In this document: piece after piece, positions 1-5,725 of the stretch
Layout of the letters: every line of letters begins with the position of its first letter
How positions within the stretch are numbered: position 1 is the first letter of the stretch
Source: Acidobacteriota bacterium
GTDB taxonomy: Bacteria > Acidobacteriota > Terriglobia > UBA7540
Direction of reading: 5' to 3'
Assembly: GCA_021828225.1 (NCBI GenBank)
Contig: JAKASH010000231.1
Location: forward strand, 1 to 5,725
Length of the DNA: 5,725 bases
Notes under the pieces: generated by a model
Database searches by the model: none
Told to the model about the DNA's origin: nothing
What the model saw: the letters and a program-made list of their open reading frames with translations, nothing else
Position numbers and translations under genes: made by a program

Positions 1-898
1 GATCCGAATTGCCATGGCACAGGAAGCAGGTGTTCTCCTCCGAGACCCGCAGAAGGCGCTGGTTCACCGTTCCGGAGTGCGTCATATGGCAGGCCATGCA
101 GGAGTCCTCGGCTACCGTTCCATAACCCGCCCAAGCGTCAGCGGGCGAAGTGGGCGTCGTTTTCGTTGACGTGGCATGGGCAGACAAGTTCCAGTAGTTG
201 CTCTCGAGCGAAAGCTGATGGCACGCCTCGCACAGCCGCCCGCCTCGGTTGTCTCCCACCAGAAACTTTCGAACGACCGGGTCCGCGTCCTGGCGGTGAG
301 GATCGTGGCAGCTCACACACTCGACTCTGGATGCTACCAACTTGACTTCCGGCACAGCAGGGCTGGGTTCTTTCTGGTTGATGGTGGCCACCAGCAGGCC
401 GCGTTGCGCAGGAATGAAAGAGAATGGATGGTCATTTTTCAGGTCCCGGCCGCCGTTCTCCCCCAGGTTGGGCGAGGCTGTCGACGAAAATCTCGAATCG
501 GGATCGAGCAATGTTCCGGTGGTATCGATGACTGAGATATTTCCGCCCCTGACCGTCTGGCCGAGCGCAATGGTTCCGTCATGGCAACTTAGACAGAGTC
601 TTGAAATCTTGGACGGGTTCGCCGTGCCCGCACCCATGGTAGAGCTGTTGTAGACGTCGTAAGTAACCGATGATCCTGCATGGTTCCAGAGGGGGCTGCC
701 AGGGTTGGCCGTGTGCGGAATATGGCAGAAAATGCACACCTGTGTTTCCGTTGTGGCACGAATAGGCCCTGTCCCGCTCGTGGACAAATTGTGCGATGAC
801 TGCAGCACATACTGCTTCCCCGAATCCTGGCCTCCCGCAACGGCAGCGAAAGTTAAGAAACTCACCAACAGCCAGCTCCGTCGTCCTGGCAGCGTCAT
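1..898 (-). CDS. Secreted multiheme c-type cytochrome, doubled-CXXCH family (cyt2), 3' end cut by window edge
   Basis: This is a predicted exported electron-transfer protein; 299 codons are visible with no stop before the left edge. The ATG at 898-896 overlaps the stop of the NHL gene as ATGA, and a GGGG (907-904) lies 5 nt upstream. Residues 1-23 form a signal peptide (basic MTLPGRR, then a hydrophobic run ending AAVAGG). Six CxxCH heme sites are readable: CIFCH 55-59, CLSCH 102-106, CVSCH 194-198, CEACH 223-227, CMACH 267-271 and CFLCH 291-295. Extra histidines that could be distal ligands are His36 (SSHNLS), His62 (CHIPH), His73 (LWNHA), His157 (NDHP), His201 and His274. The motif order matches the doubled-CXXCH family and the upstream cytochrome in this window. 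Hemes 5-6 look like a repeat of the hemes 3-4 module, and more may follow beyond the edge. The electron partner and cell location are not proven; periplasmic or extracellular is inferred from the signal peptide and neighbours. Confidence 0.93.
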   Translation of the reverse strand, partial: MTLPGRRSWLLVSFLTFAAVAGGQDSGKQYVLQSSHNLSTSGTGPIRATTETQVCIFCHIPHTANPGSPLWNHAGSSVTYDVYNSSTMGAGTANPSKISRLCLSCHDGTIALGQTVRGGNISVIDTTGTLLDPDSRFSSTASPNLGENGGRDLKNDHPFSFIPAQRGLLVATINQKEPSPAVPEVKLVASRVECVSCHDPHRQDADPVVRKFLVGDNRGGRLCEACHQLSLESNYWNLSAHATSTKTTPTSPADAWAGYGTVAEDSCMACHMTHSGTVNQRLLRVSEENTCFLCHGNSD

Positions 899-1959
899 GG
901 TTTCCCCGGAGTGCCAGCCGTTGAGGACTTATGATACTGGAATACCTCAACGCGGCTGTTGTAGGAATCGGCGACGTAAATGCGGTCCGCCGGATCGATA
1001 AAGATTCCAGAAGGTAAGTCGAATTCGCCGTCCCCGGAGCCCGACCTTCCGAAACTCAGGAGAAGATTACCGTGCCGGTCAAACACCTGCACGGCGTCGA
1101 AAAGAGAATCCACCACGTAGATGTGGCCTTCCGAATCGAGTGCGATGCTCTTGGGCCTGGCAAATGTTCCCGATCCGTCTCCTTCCCGGCCAAAGATGTC
1201 AATGGGAGTCCCCTTGCGATCCAGCACCTGGACACGGAAGTTCATCGCGTCCACGACATAAAGGCGTCCCTGACGGCAGGCAATGGCAACAGGATAATTG
1301 AATTCTCCAGGGGCCACGCCGCGCTTTCCAAAGGAGTGCAGAATCCGTCCGCTCAGGTCCAGTTCAAAGACCTTGTGATAAAGCGTATCGGTCAGGAACA
1401 GATGCTGGTGCGTGGCGTCGAAAGCAATCCCCGTCGGCCGCCGGAAGATCCCCTCCCCGCCGGCATCGCCCAGGAAGCGAAGGAACTTCCCGTTGGGCCG
1501 GAAGACGAAGATCTTCCCGAGATAGGAATCGGTAACATAAATATTCCCTGCCTGGTCCACGGTGGTCCCGATGGGTGATACAAAACGCTCGTTTGGGCTT
1601 CCAGCCAGATGAAGGTATTTGTGATGTGCGTAGTCAAGCACATGAACCAGGCGCTGTTCAGTATCAACAACAACGATTCGCCCCTGCGGGTCCGTCGTAA
1701 TGCCAAAAGGCCGGACCATGGTATAAACATCCACAGGACCCACCAGCAGGTGCAATACACGCTTCAGCAAAGAGATTTCCGATGACCCGTCCTGAAGTCG
1801 CGGAAAGCTTCCTTCATAGGAGACCCTTGCCGGCAGCGGTTCCGGTAACCGCTGCGCCTGTTCCTGACCCAATAACAGGCCGGGAAGCGCAGCCAGAGAG
1901 GTCGTGAGGATTACCATCCTTAAGAGTGGCCGTTGCGCTGTAAAGGTCTTCCTGAACAC
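895..1959 (-). CDS. Secreted six-bladed NHL-repeat beta-propeller protein
   Basis: This 354-residue protein starts at a GTG (1959-1957), chosen because AGGAG lies 6 nt upstream. Residues 1-31 make a signal peptide with a basic start and a hydrophobic core (MVILTTSLAALPGLLLG); there is no lipobox cysteine. Six NHL repeats follow, at about residues 83-109, 128-153, 174-201, 222-247, 268-294 and 315-341. Each has the pattern P-x-G/S-I-x-x-D ... G-x-I/L-Y-V-x-D ... V-x-V-F/L-D, with linkers such as FGRxGxGxGxF. Six repeats are enough to close one propeller. NHL propellers usually act as protein- or ligand-binding scaffolds, not enzymes. The gene sits between an outer-membrane barrel and a multiheme cytochrome and overlaps the latter by 4 nt, so a role docking or assembling the cytochrome at the envelope is the best inference. 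Residues 32-82 before the first blade are not recognised. The substrate and partner are unknown. Confidence 0.9.
   Translation of the reverse strand: MFRKTFTAQRPLLRMVILTTSLAALPGLLLGQEQAQRLPEPLPARVSYEGSFPRLQDGSSEISLLKRVLHLLVGPVDVYTMVRPFGITTDPQGRIVVVDTEQRLVHVLDYAHHKYLHLAGSPNERFVSPIGTTVDQAGNIYVTDSYLGKIFVFRPNGKFLRFLGDAGGEGIFRRPTGIAFDATHQHLFLTDTLYHKVFELDLSGRILHSFGKRGVAPGEFNYPVAIACRQGRLYVVDAMNFRVQVLDRKGTPIDIFGREGDGSGTFARPKSIALDSEGHIYVVDSLFDAVQVFDRHGNLLLSFGRSGSGDGEFDLPSGIFIDPADRIYVADSYNSRVEVFQYHKSSTAGTPGKP
904..907 (-). promoter_or_regulatory. Ribosome binding site of cyt2
   Basis: A GGGG core (minus strand, 907-904) sits 5 nt before the ATG at 898, inside the last codons of the NHL gene. Together with the ATGA stop/start overlap it supports this start and coupled translation. 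Confidence 0.5.
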
Positions 1960-1965
1960 AGAAAT

Positions 1966-1970
1966 CTCCT
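1966..1970 (-). promoter_or_regulatory. Ribosome binding site of the NHL gene, overlapping the upstream stop codon
   Basis: On the minus strand the barrel gene's TAG stop (1971-1969) runs straight into AGGAG (1970-1966), forming TAGGAG. The GTG start follows 6 nt later. This site decides the GTG start over the internal ATG at residue 15 and means ribosomes ending the barrel gene stop on the next gene's Shine-Dalgarno. Confidence 0.8.
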
Positions 1971-3999
1971 AGAAAATGGCAAAAGGGCGCACCAAGCGGA
2001 CGTAGATCTGGTTGCGCCCGAGGTTGCGGTGCAGCGCTTCCTGTTGAAGTTCGCGGTAGCCCACGGCTATAGTCAATTTGCCGATGCGATAGCCTAAGCC
2101 AAGGTCCAAATCTGCAAACCGGCTGAAATCGCCCCCCGACAGCGTAAACCTGTCCTGGCGATAAGATCCCTGGAACAGGAGATTGTGGCGGAGCCTGTAA
2201 TTGCCGAACAGATAAGTGTAATGGTCCGCATTGACCAGGGGAGATACTAAAGGAGTAACGTCGCTCAGGAGGGCGCTGTTCAGCGGGTTTGCCAGGTCAA
2301 GTGCAAAAATGGCTGAATTGACGTTGCGCAGCCCCTGCCCTACCGAGGCGCTCCAGCGCTTGCCGATGAAGGTACCGTGCATCAGCAGCCCGTTTTCGCC
2401 ATTCCTGGTAAATTGCTGGAGACTCGAGTAGTTGGAATTGATGTGAATGAGTTCGAGGCCCAGATTAACGGTCAGTCGGCGGTACCGCGTCTCGATGAAG
2501 TTGTCCCACCGCTCCTGGCGATAGAGGTTGCCGTGGAGCTTTCCGCTCATGTATTCCGAGTAGGAGATGTCTGAGGTCCACTGCCAGCGGGACAGAGGAT
2601 GTGAAATACCCATACCTACGGAGCGACTGTCGTCCGCGTAGCCTCCCCCACTCATGGGCCGGTTCCAGTTGCGGAGAAGCCTGCCTCGCCACGTCGTCGC
2701 CCAGCGGCCGAAATTGCGCCTGTAGCTGGCGCCGCCCGACGCTGTAGTAAAACCTGTCAGGAGCAATGTCTGATCAGTGATCGCGACCCCGCGGTTGTTG
2801 AACAGGGTCTCTCCCACAGTCCAGTCAAAAGTCAGCCGGCGGGTGGCCATATAGTTCCAGCCAGCCTGTCCGGTGATCGATGAATTCCCCCCCCGGCTGA
2901 GTAAGGCTTGCTGGAGTATCGGGCTGGGTTGCACGGCCGATCCTGCTGAACTCTGGCCCGTAGAAGAAGTCAGCGCCGAGGCGATGGCTGCTTCGCGAAT
3001 GTTGCTCAGGTAATTTGCAACGTAGAACCCCCGGAGTTTTTCGCTGTGTCGATAGGTCAGCGAGCTTTGCAATGTTGTCAACCCGAACCGCATCCAAGGG
3101 CGATGGTCATCGCTCTCGCTGCGCACGAATCGATGCAGTGAACTCGTCCAGTTGCCTCGCTCACCAACGGGTCTCTGCACGCGCAGACCCTGCTCACGCA
3201 TGATGTACTGGTAGCCAAATAGTGAGCTTCGGACCCGTGAGTAGCCGGCGTTACCTTCCACATTCCAGCCATCGAACGAACGGCTGATGATGCCGTCAAA
3301 AGCCTGTTGTTTTTCATTGAAAGGCAGGAATATTGAAGAAAAGTTCTCCGTATTCGTGTTCCCGAACATGGCATTAAGGGTCACGTTGGCAAGTTTCGGC
3401 TTGTTCAGGGACCATGACATGCCCAGATTGCTGTAACTTGTCTGTGTGCCGGGGGACCTGGTGTAATCGGTATTGGCCTTCTGGCGTGAATAGTAGATTC
3501 TGAAAGGAAAAGAACGGCTTTGAAACATCGTTCCGTTGAAATTGACGCCCAGCGAGTTGATGACATTCGATTGAAGGGGCAGGCTGAAGGCTGAACGCCC
3601 CATCTGGAGGCTCAGCGTGTGGCTCCACAAACGGGGATCGAATAGAAAGCCCTGCTCTTCCAAGCCAAAGCCGAGGTCGTTGGCGTTTTCGCGGGTTTGA
3701 GTTTCTCCCAGGGAAGACCCATTCGTGTCGGCACCCACGTAGGCGACGCCCCGGAGGCTTTGAACAAGCCCCCAGGAACTCTGGCGGCCATTACGCCGGC
3801 GTGCCTGCTTCTTCCGTCCCTTCGCCTTGCCACGGCCTGACCGCGATTTCTGATTTCTTCCCGAAGTGTCACCAGGTTTTAACGCCCAGGGCAGGTTGCC
3901 GGGTGCGTTTTGGGGAAAGGCATTCAGCGCAAAGCAGAACATCAACACGAGGCCCGCAGTGTATCGCGGGCCCCGCCCGGCTTGGCGCCTCGCAGCCAT
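1969..3999 (-). CDS. Outer-membrane beta-barrel protein with a polybasic N-terminal segment, possibly a cytochrome-associated porin
   Basis: The protein is 676 residues from the ATG at 3999. A TTG one codon earlier is less likely because GGAG sits 8 nt before the ATG and the upstream stop overlaps it as TGATG. Residues 1-27 are a signal peptide (GLVLMFCFALNA). Residues about 48-72 are a strikingly basic stretch, roughly half Arg/Lys. The rest alternates polar and hydrophobic/aromatic residues in many strands of 8-12, with loops rich in Ser, Asn, Gly and Thr. It ends in RLVRPFAIF, a terminal aromatic of the kind recognised by the Bam machinery. The mature part has no cysteine, hence no CxxC heme site and no MtrB-like N-terminal CxxC. 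The size is within the range of MtrB/PioB-type porins that sheathe cytochromes, but I recognise no family signature, so that role is inferred from neighbours. It may instead be an export pore or an anchoring barrel. A long Ser/Ala/Gln-rich loop lies near residues 337-375. Confidence 0.85.
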   Translation of the reverse strand: MAARRQAGRGPRYTAGLVLMFCFALNAFPQNAPGNLPWALKPGDTSGRNQKSRSGRGKAKGRKKQARRRNGRQSSWGLVQSLRGVAYVGADTNGSSLGETQTRENANDLGFGLEEQGFLFDPRLWSHTLSLQMGRSAFSLPLQSNVINSLGVNFNGTMFQSRSFPFRIYYSRQKANTDYTRSPGTQTSYSNLGMSWSLNKPKLANVTLNAMFGNTNTENFSSIFLPFNEKQQAFDGIISRSFDGWNVEGNAGYSRVRSSLFGYQYIMREQGLRVQRPVGERGNWTSSLHRFVRSESDDHRPWMRFGLTTLQSSLTYRHSEKLRGFYVANYLSNIREAAIASALTSSTGQSSAGSAVQPSPILQQALLSRGGNSSITGQAGWNYMATRRLTFDWTVGETLFNNRGVAITDQTLLLTGFTTASGGASYRRNFGRWATTWRGRLLRNWNRPMSGGGYADDSRSVGMGISHPLSRWQWTSDISYSEYMSGKLHGNLYRQERWDNFIETRYRRLTVNLGLELIHINSNYSSLQQFTRNGENGLLMHGTFIGKRWSASVGQGLRNVNSAIFALDLANPLNSALLSDVTPLVSPLVNADHYTYLFGNYRLRHNLLFQGSYRQDRFTLSGGDFSRFADLDLGLGYRIGKLTIAVGYRELQQEALHRNLGRNQIYVRLVRPFAIF

Positions 4000-5054
4000 C
4001 AAAAATGCTCCAGTACCTCAATCTTGGCCGGCTTGTAAAGTCTGTCTTTTAATTGCTTCCGCAGGTGTTCTTCCTTCTTTGCCTCGAGTTGAGAAACAAT
4101 CGTCTTGCGCATTTCCTTGAAGGGAACGGTGTGTGCGGGTTGCCTGCCCTCCACTCTGATCAGGTGGTAGCCGGTCGAGGTCTTGATCACCTCGCTGATC
4201 TGGCCGGGTTTAAGACCGAAGGCCGCCTTTTCGATTTCAGGTTCCAGCCGGCCTCGGTGCACCCAGCCTATCATTCCCCCCATCACGCGATAATCGTCTT
4301 TTGAGTATTTCCATGCCAGCCGGTCGAATTCCTCGCTGGTGTTTTTGGCCAGGGCCTTTTGGCGCACCTGTTCGGCCTCGCGGGCAGACTCGGGTTTGGG
4401 AGGGAAGAAAATGTGCCGGACGAGTACCGACTCCGGTTCGCGGAACCTCTTCAGGTTCTTTTTGTAATAAGCTCTTGCTTCGCTGTCGCTTACTTTGCTG
4501 GGGTTAAGGATGTCGCGGCGAACCTTCTCCGCCACCATCAGGTTGTGTTCAACCAGTGTGCGCAGTCTGTTCATGTCGAGGCCCTGCCGCGCCAGGGCGT
4601 CCTTGAAAGCGGCTTGGGACCGAAACCGGTGCTCTTCCGTCTGAACTTCCCGCTCAATTCTTTCACGGGGTATATGGATATGCCGCCGGACCGCTTCCTG
4701 GTAAACAAGCTCGTGCATGATCATACGGTCAAGGGCTGCCTTGCGGTACTCGCTGATCTTCGAGGGGTCGACCTTGCCATGAAAGCCGATGTTGGGGAGG
4801 ATCGCTTCAACGTAGCCGTTCAGTTCGGCCCCGCGAAGTGCCACTCCGTTCACCCTCGCCACAACTTTGTCGGCCGGGAATTGCGGCAGAACGCTTTGTG
4901 AAGCGGCCGGAAGCGGAACACTCCCCAGCAGGACCAAAAATACGGCCACTTTTCGTGACGCCCATTTTCTTGTGCTGAGTGTGTTCCTGCGGGATGAAAC
5001 ATTGGGGCGCCAGGGAGGTGATGAGTTTTCGGGCTTACGGATCGTAGGCATCAT
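3999..5054 (-). CDS. Secreted SurA/PpiC-type (parvulin) peptidyl-prolyl cis-trans isomerase
   Basis: This is a periplasmic folding catalyst of 351 residues that isomerises Xaa-Pro bonds. Residues 1-35 are an unusually long basic, Ser/Pro-rich leader. A hydrophobic core (VAVFLVLLGSVPLPAAS, 36-52) then gives a signal peptide. Residues about 64-200 resemble the SurA N-terminal chaperone region: VVARVNG with following helices, then a tract rich in charged residues. The parvulin domain spans about 209-306, with VRHI (212-215), FDRLAWKYSKD, GGMIGW (259-264), FGLKPGQISEVIKTSTGYHLIRV (279-301), and the family histidines at 214 and 297. There is one parvulin domain, against two in E. coli SurA. A charged helical tail (312-351) follows. 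The start is one of two tandem ATGs (5054 or 5051), with GGAAAGG upstream. Its stop overlaps the barrel gene's start, so its likely clients are the barrel and the proline-containing cytochromes encoded beside it. Confidence 0.93.
   Translation of the reverse strand: MMPTIRKPENSSPPWRPNVSSRRNTLSTRKWASRKVAVFLVLLGSVPLPAASQSVLPQFPADKVVARVNGVALRGAELNGYVEAILPNIGFHGKVDPSKISEYRKAALDRMIMHELVYQEAVRRHIHIPRERIEREVQTEEHRFRSQAAFKDALARQGLDMNRLRTLVEHNLMVAEKVRRDILNPSKVSDSEARAYYKKNLKRFREPESVLVRHIFFPPKPESAREAEQVRQKALAKNTSEEFDRLAWKYSKDDYRVMGGMIGWVHRGRLEPEIEKAAFGLKPGQISEVIKTSTGYHLIRVEGRQPAHTVPFKEMRKTIVSQLEAKKEEHLRKQLKDRLYKPAKIEVLEHF
4008..4011 (-). promoter_or_regulatory. Ribosome binding site of the barrel gene
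   Basis: A GGAG (4011-4008) lies within the last codons of the isomerase gene, 8 nt before the ATG at 3999. It favours that ATG over the TTG at 4002 and places the start on the upstream stop (TGATG). Confidence 0.65.
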
Positions 5055-5059
5055 GACGG

Positions 5060-5066
5060 CCTTTCC
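5060..5066 (-). promoter_or_regulatory. Ribosome binding site of the isomerase gene
   Basis: A GGAAAGG (5066-5060) lies 5 nt before the ATG at 5054 and 8 nt before the next ATG at 5051. The 8-nt spacing slightly favours the second ATG. The two choices differ by one residue. It begins 7 nt past the intercistronic hairpin stem. Confidence 0.5.
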
Positions 5067-5073
5067 AGAGAAT

Positions 5074-5112
5074 TTTTCCGGAGCGGTCCCCGAAGGGAGC
5101 CGCTCCGGAAAA
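5074..5112 (-). promoter_or_regulatory. Strong intercistronic RNA hairpin between cyt1 and the isomerase gene
   Basis: A perfect 13-bp inverted repeat (5074-5086 with 5100-5112; TTTTCCGGAGCGG and its complement) encloses a 13-nt centre. In minus-strand RNA that centre forms four more pairs (5095-5098 with 5087-5090), one bulged C (5099) and a UUCG tetraloop closed by C-G (5094-5091). The stem begins 8 nt after the cyt1 stop and ends 7 nt before the isomerase Shine-Dalgarno. Its 3' flank is A-rich with no U-tract, so it is not a standard intrinsic terminator. An mRNA-stability or processing element protecting the cytochrome message, or a leaky attenuator, fits better. The structure is seen in sequence; the function is inferred. 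Confidence 0.7.
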
Positions 5113-5120
5113 GGTTAGGG

Positions 5121-5725
5121 TTAGGTTGTGCTGTGGCACTGCAGGCACAGACCGCTGTTTGTGTTACTCACACGCAGATACGGCATTGTCGTGTCATTGT
5201 GCGGGTTATGGCAGGTGGCGCACTGCACTGTGTTGTTGAATAGGACGGGTACAGTTACCTGTCCGGTGGCGCCGCTTGTCTTGGCGCGGACATAGCCGAC
5301 GCCTGCCGCGTTCGGCGTGGCGGGAGTGTACAAGCCTCCGTCAGCAGTGGTCAGCGCGGAGTCGTAAACAAAGTTTACCGGATGGTCATTGCTGAGGTCG
5401 GTGCCGATGGTTGTGTCTGTAGCGAGGGCAGTCGCTGTGCCAATCGTATAGAAGCCATTTGCATCAGGGCCTGTCGAACTTGTGGCTTCAGCGGGTACTC
5501 GGTACACAACGTTGGTCGCGGTCACTCCGTCATGGCAGCTCATGCAAGCCAGTGAGTAGAACGCTTCGCTGGTCTGCTGGGTTGTGTCGGACTGGTTCAG
5601 CGGAGTGATGGTTGCGTTCAGCGTCGCGCTTGAATAGGCGGTGTACGCGGTGTTGGTGGTTGTAGCATGGTTCCACAACAGAGTCCGGTTTGTGCCTTGG
5701 TCCTGGTGTGGAATGTGGCACGTGC
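5121..5725 (-). CDS. Multiheme c-type cytochrome, doubled-CXXCH family (cyt1), 5' end cut by window edge
   Basis: Only the last 200 residues are present; the frame is open to the right edge, so no start or signal peptide can be seen. The visible part begins inside a heme site (TCH of a CxxCH), followed by IPH and LWNHA. Complete heme sites are CMSCH (60-64), CATCH (168-172) and CLQCH (193-197), the last only three residues from the C-terminus. NDHP at 112-115 and CHNPH at 171-175 (His175) supply possible distal ligands. The same motif order is found in the cytochrome at the other end of the cluster, so the two are homologous. Residues between hemes are rich in Thr, Ala, Ser and Asn, and only one lysine is visible in the 200 residues, a composition typical of exported surface proteins. 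A TTG at 5678 could be misread as a start, but it lies inside the conserved LWNHA motif. The role is inferred to be electron transfer in the periplasm or at the cell surface. Confidence 0.92.
   Translation of the reverse strand, partial: TCHIPHQDQGTNRTLLWNHATTTNTAYTAYSSATLNATITPLNQSDTTQQTSEAFYSLACMSCHDGVTATNVVYRVPAEATSSTGPDANGFYTIGTATALATDTTIGTDLSNDHPVNFVYDSALTTADGGLYTPATPNAAGVGYVRAKTSGATGQVTVPVLFNNTVQCATCHNPHNDTTMPYLRVSNTNSGLCLQCHSTT

Noticed and set aside
678..688. Identical 11-bp GCATGGTTCCA here and at 5665-5675
   Set aside because: Both copies encode the conserved WNHA motif of the two homologous cytochromes, so coding constraint explains the match. It is not a repeat or attachment site.
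579..950. 123-codon minus-strand frame overlapping the start of cyt2
   Set aside because: It is out of frame with six CxxCH sites that lie in a single open frame from 898 to the edge, and it would overlap the NHL gene's end.
1072..1578. 168-codon open frame on the plus strand opposite the NHL gene
   Set aside because: It mirrors a well-supported NHL gene on the other strand and shows no domain, signal peptide or convincing Shine-Dalgarno of its own. GC-rich genes often leave such antisense frames.
1969..3999. Naming the barrel MtrB or PioB
   Set aside because: The size and context fit, but there is no N-terminal CxxC and no family signature that I can recognise. Only a general barrel call is supported.
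4359..4901. 180-codon open frame on the plus strand opposite the isomerase gene
   Set aside because: It is antisense to a clear parvulin domain, and its product has no recognisable motif.
5074..5112. Calling the hairpin a Rho-independent terminator
   Set aside because: Neither strand has a U-tract after the stem (both are followed by A-rich sequence), and the downstream genes have no visible promoter of their own in the short gap.
5113..5126. Telomere-like GGTTAGGGTTAGGTT on the plus strand
   Set aside because: It has only about two copies, covers the cyt1 stop codon and hairpin flank, and everything else is bacterial. It is chance.

Overview
The window holds one dense minus-strand gene cluster with no plus-strand gene. 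In transcription order (high to low coordinates) it reads: the 3' end of a multiheme c-type cytochrome (cyt1, cut by the right edge), a strong intercistronic RNA hairpin, a secreted SurA/PpiC-type peptidyl-prolyl isomerase, a large cysteine-free outer-membrane beta-barrel preceded by a highly basic segment, a secreted six-bladed NHL beta-propeller, and a second multiheme cytochrome (cyt2, cut by the left edge). The last four genes are joined head to tail: TGATG (1-nt overlap), TAGGAG (stop fused to the next Shine-Dalgarno), and ATGA (4-nt overlap). They are almost certainly one translationally coupled operon. Cyt1 is set apart by a 66-bp gap that contains the hairpin.

All five proteins look exported: four show a signal peptide and the fifth has lost its N-terminus at the edge. 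The two cytochromes are homologous. Both carry CxxCHIPH, then LWNHA, then CxSCHDG, then NDHP, then CxxCHxPH, then CxxCH, which is the layout of the 'doubled CXXCH' multiheme family. At least nine complete CxxCH heme sites are visible, plus a tenth cut at the right edge. The set of multiheme cytochromes, a periplasmic folding catalyst, an outer-membrane barrel and a beta-propeller is what one would expect of a module that folds, exports and anchors cytochromes at or beyond the outer membrane, for extracellular electron transfer or cytochrome filaments. From memory, nanowire-cytochrome loci of Geobacter (the omcS region) have comparable companions. That link is inference and needs a database comparison.

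The organism is a diderm bacterium with a c-type cytochrome maturation system and fairly GC-rich DNA (judged by eye). Acidobacteriota or a Desulfuromonadota/Geobacter-like lineage would fit, but the sequence alone does not decide. No tRNA, rRNA, mobile element or CRISPR array is seen, and no promoter is visible. The operon promoter probably lies beyond the right edge. No stretch over 300 bases lacks a gene.
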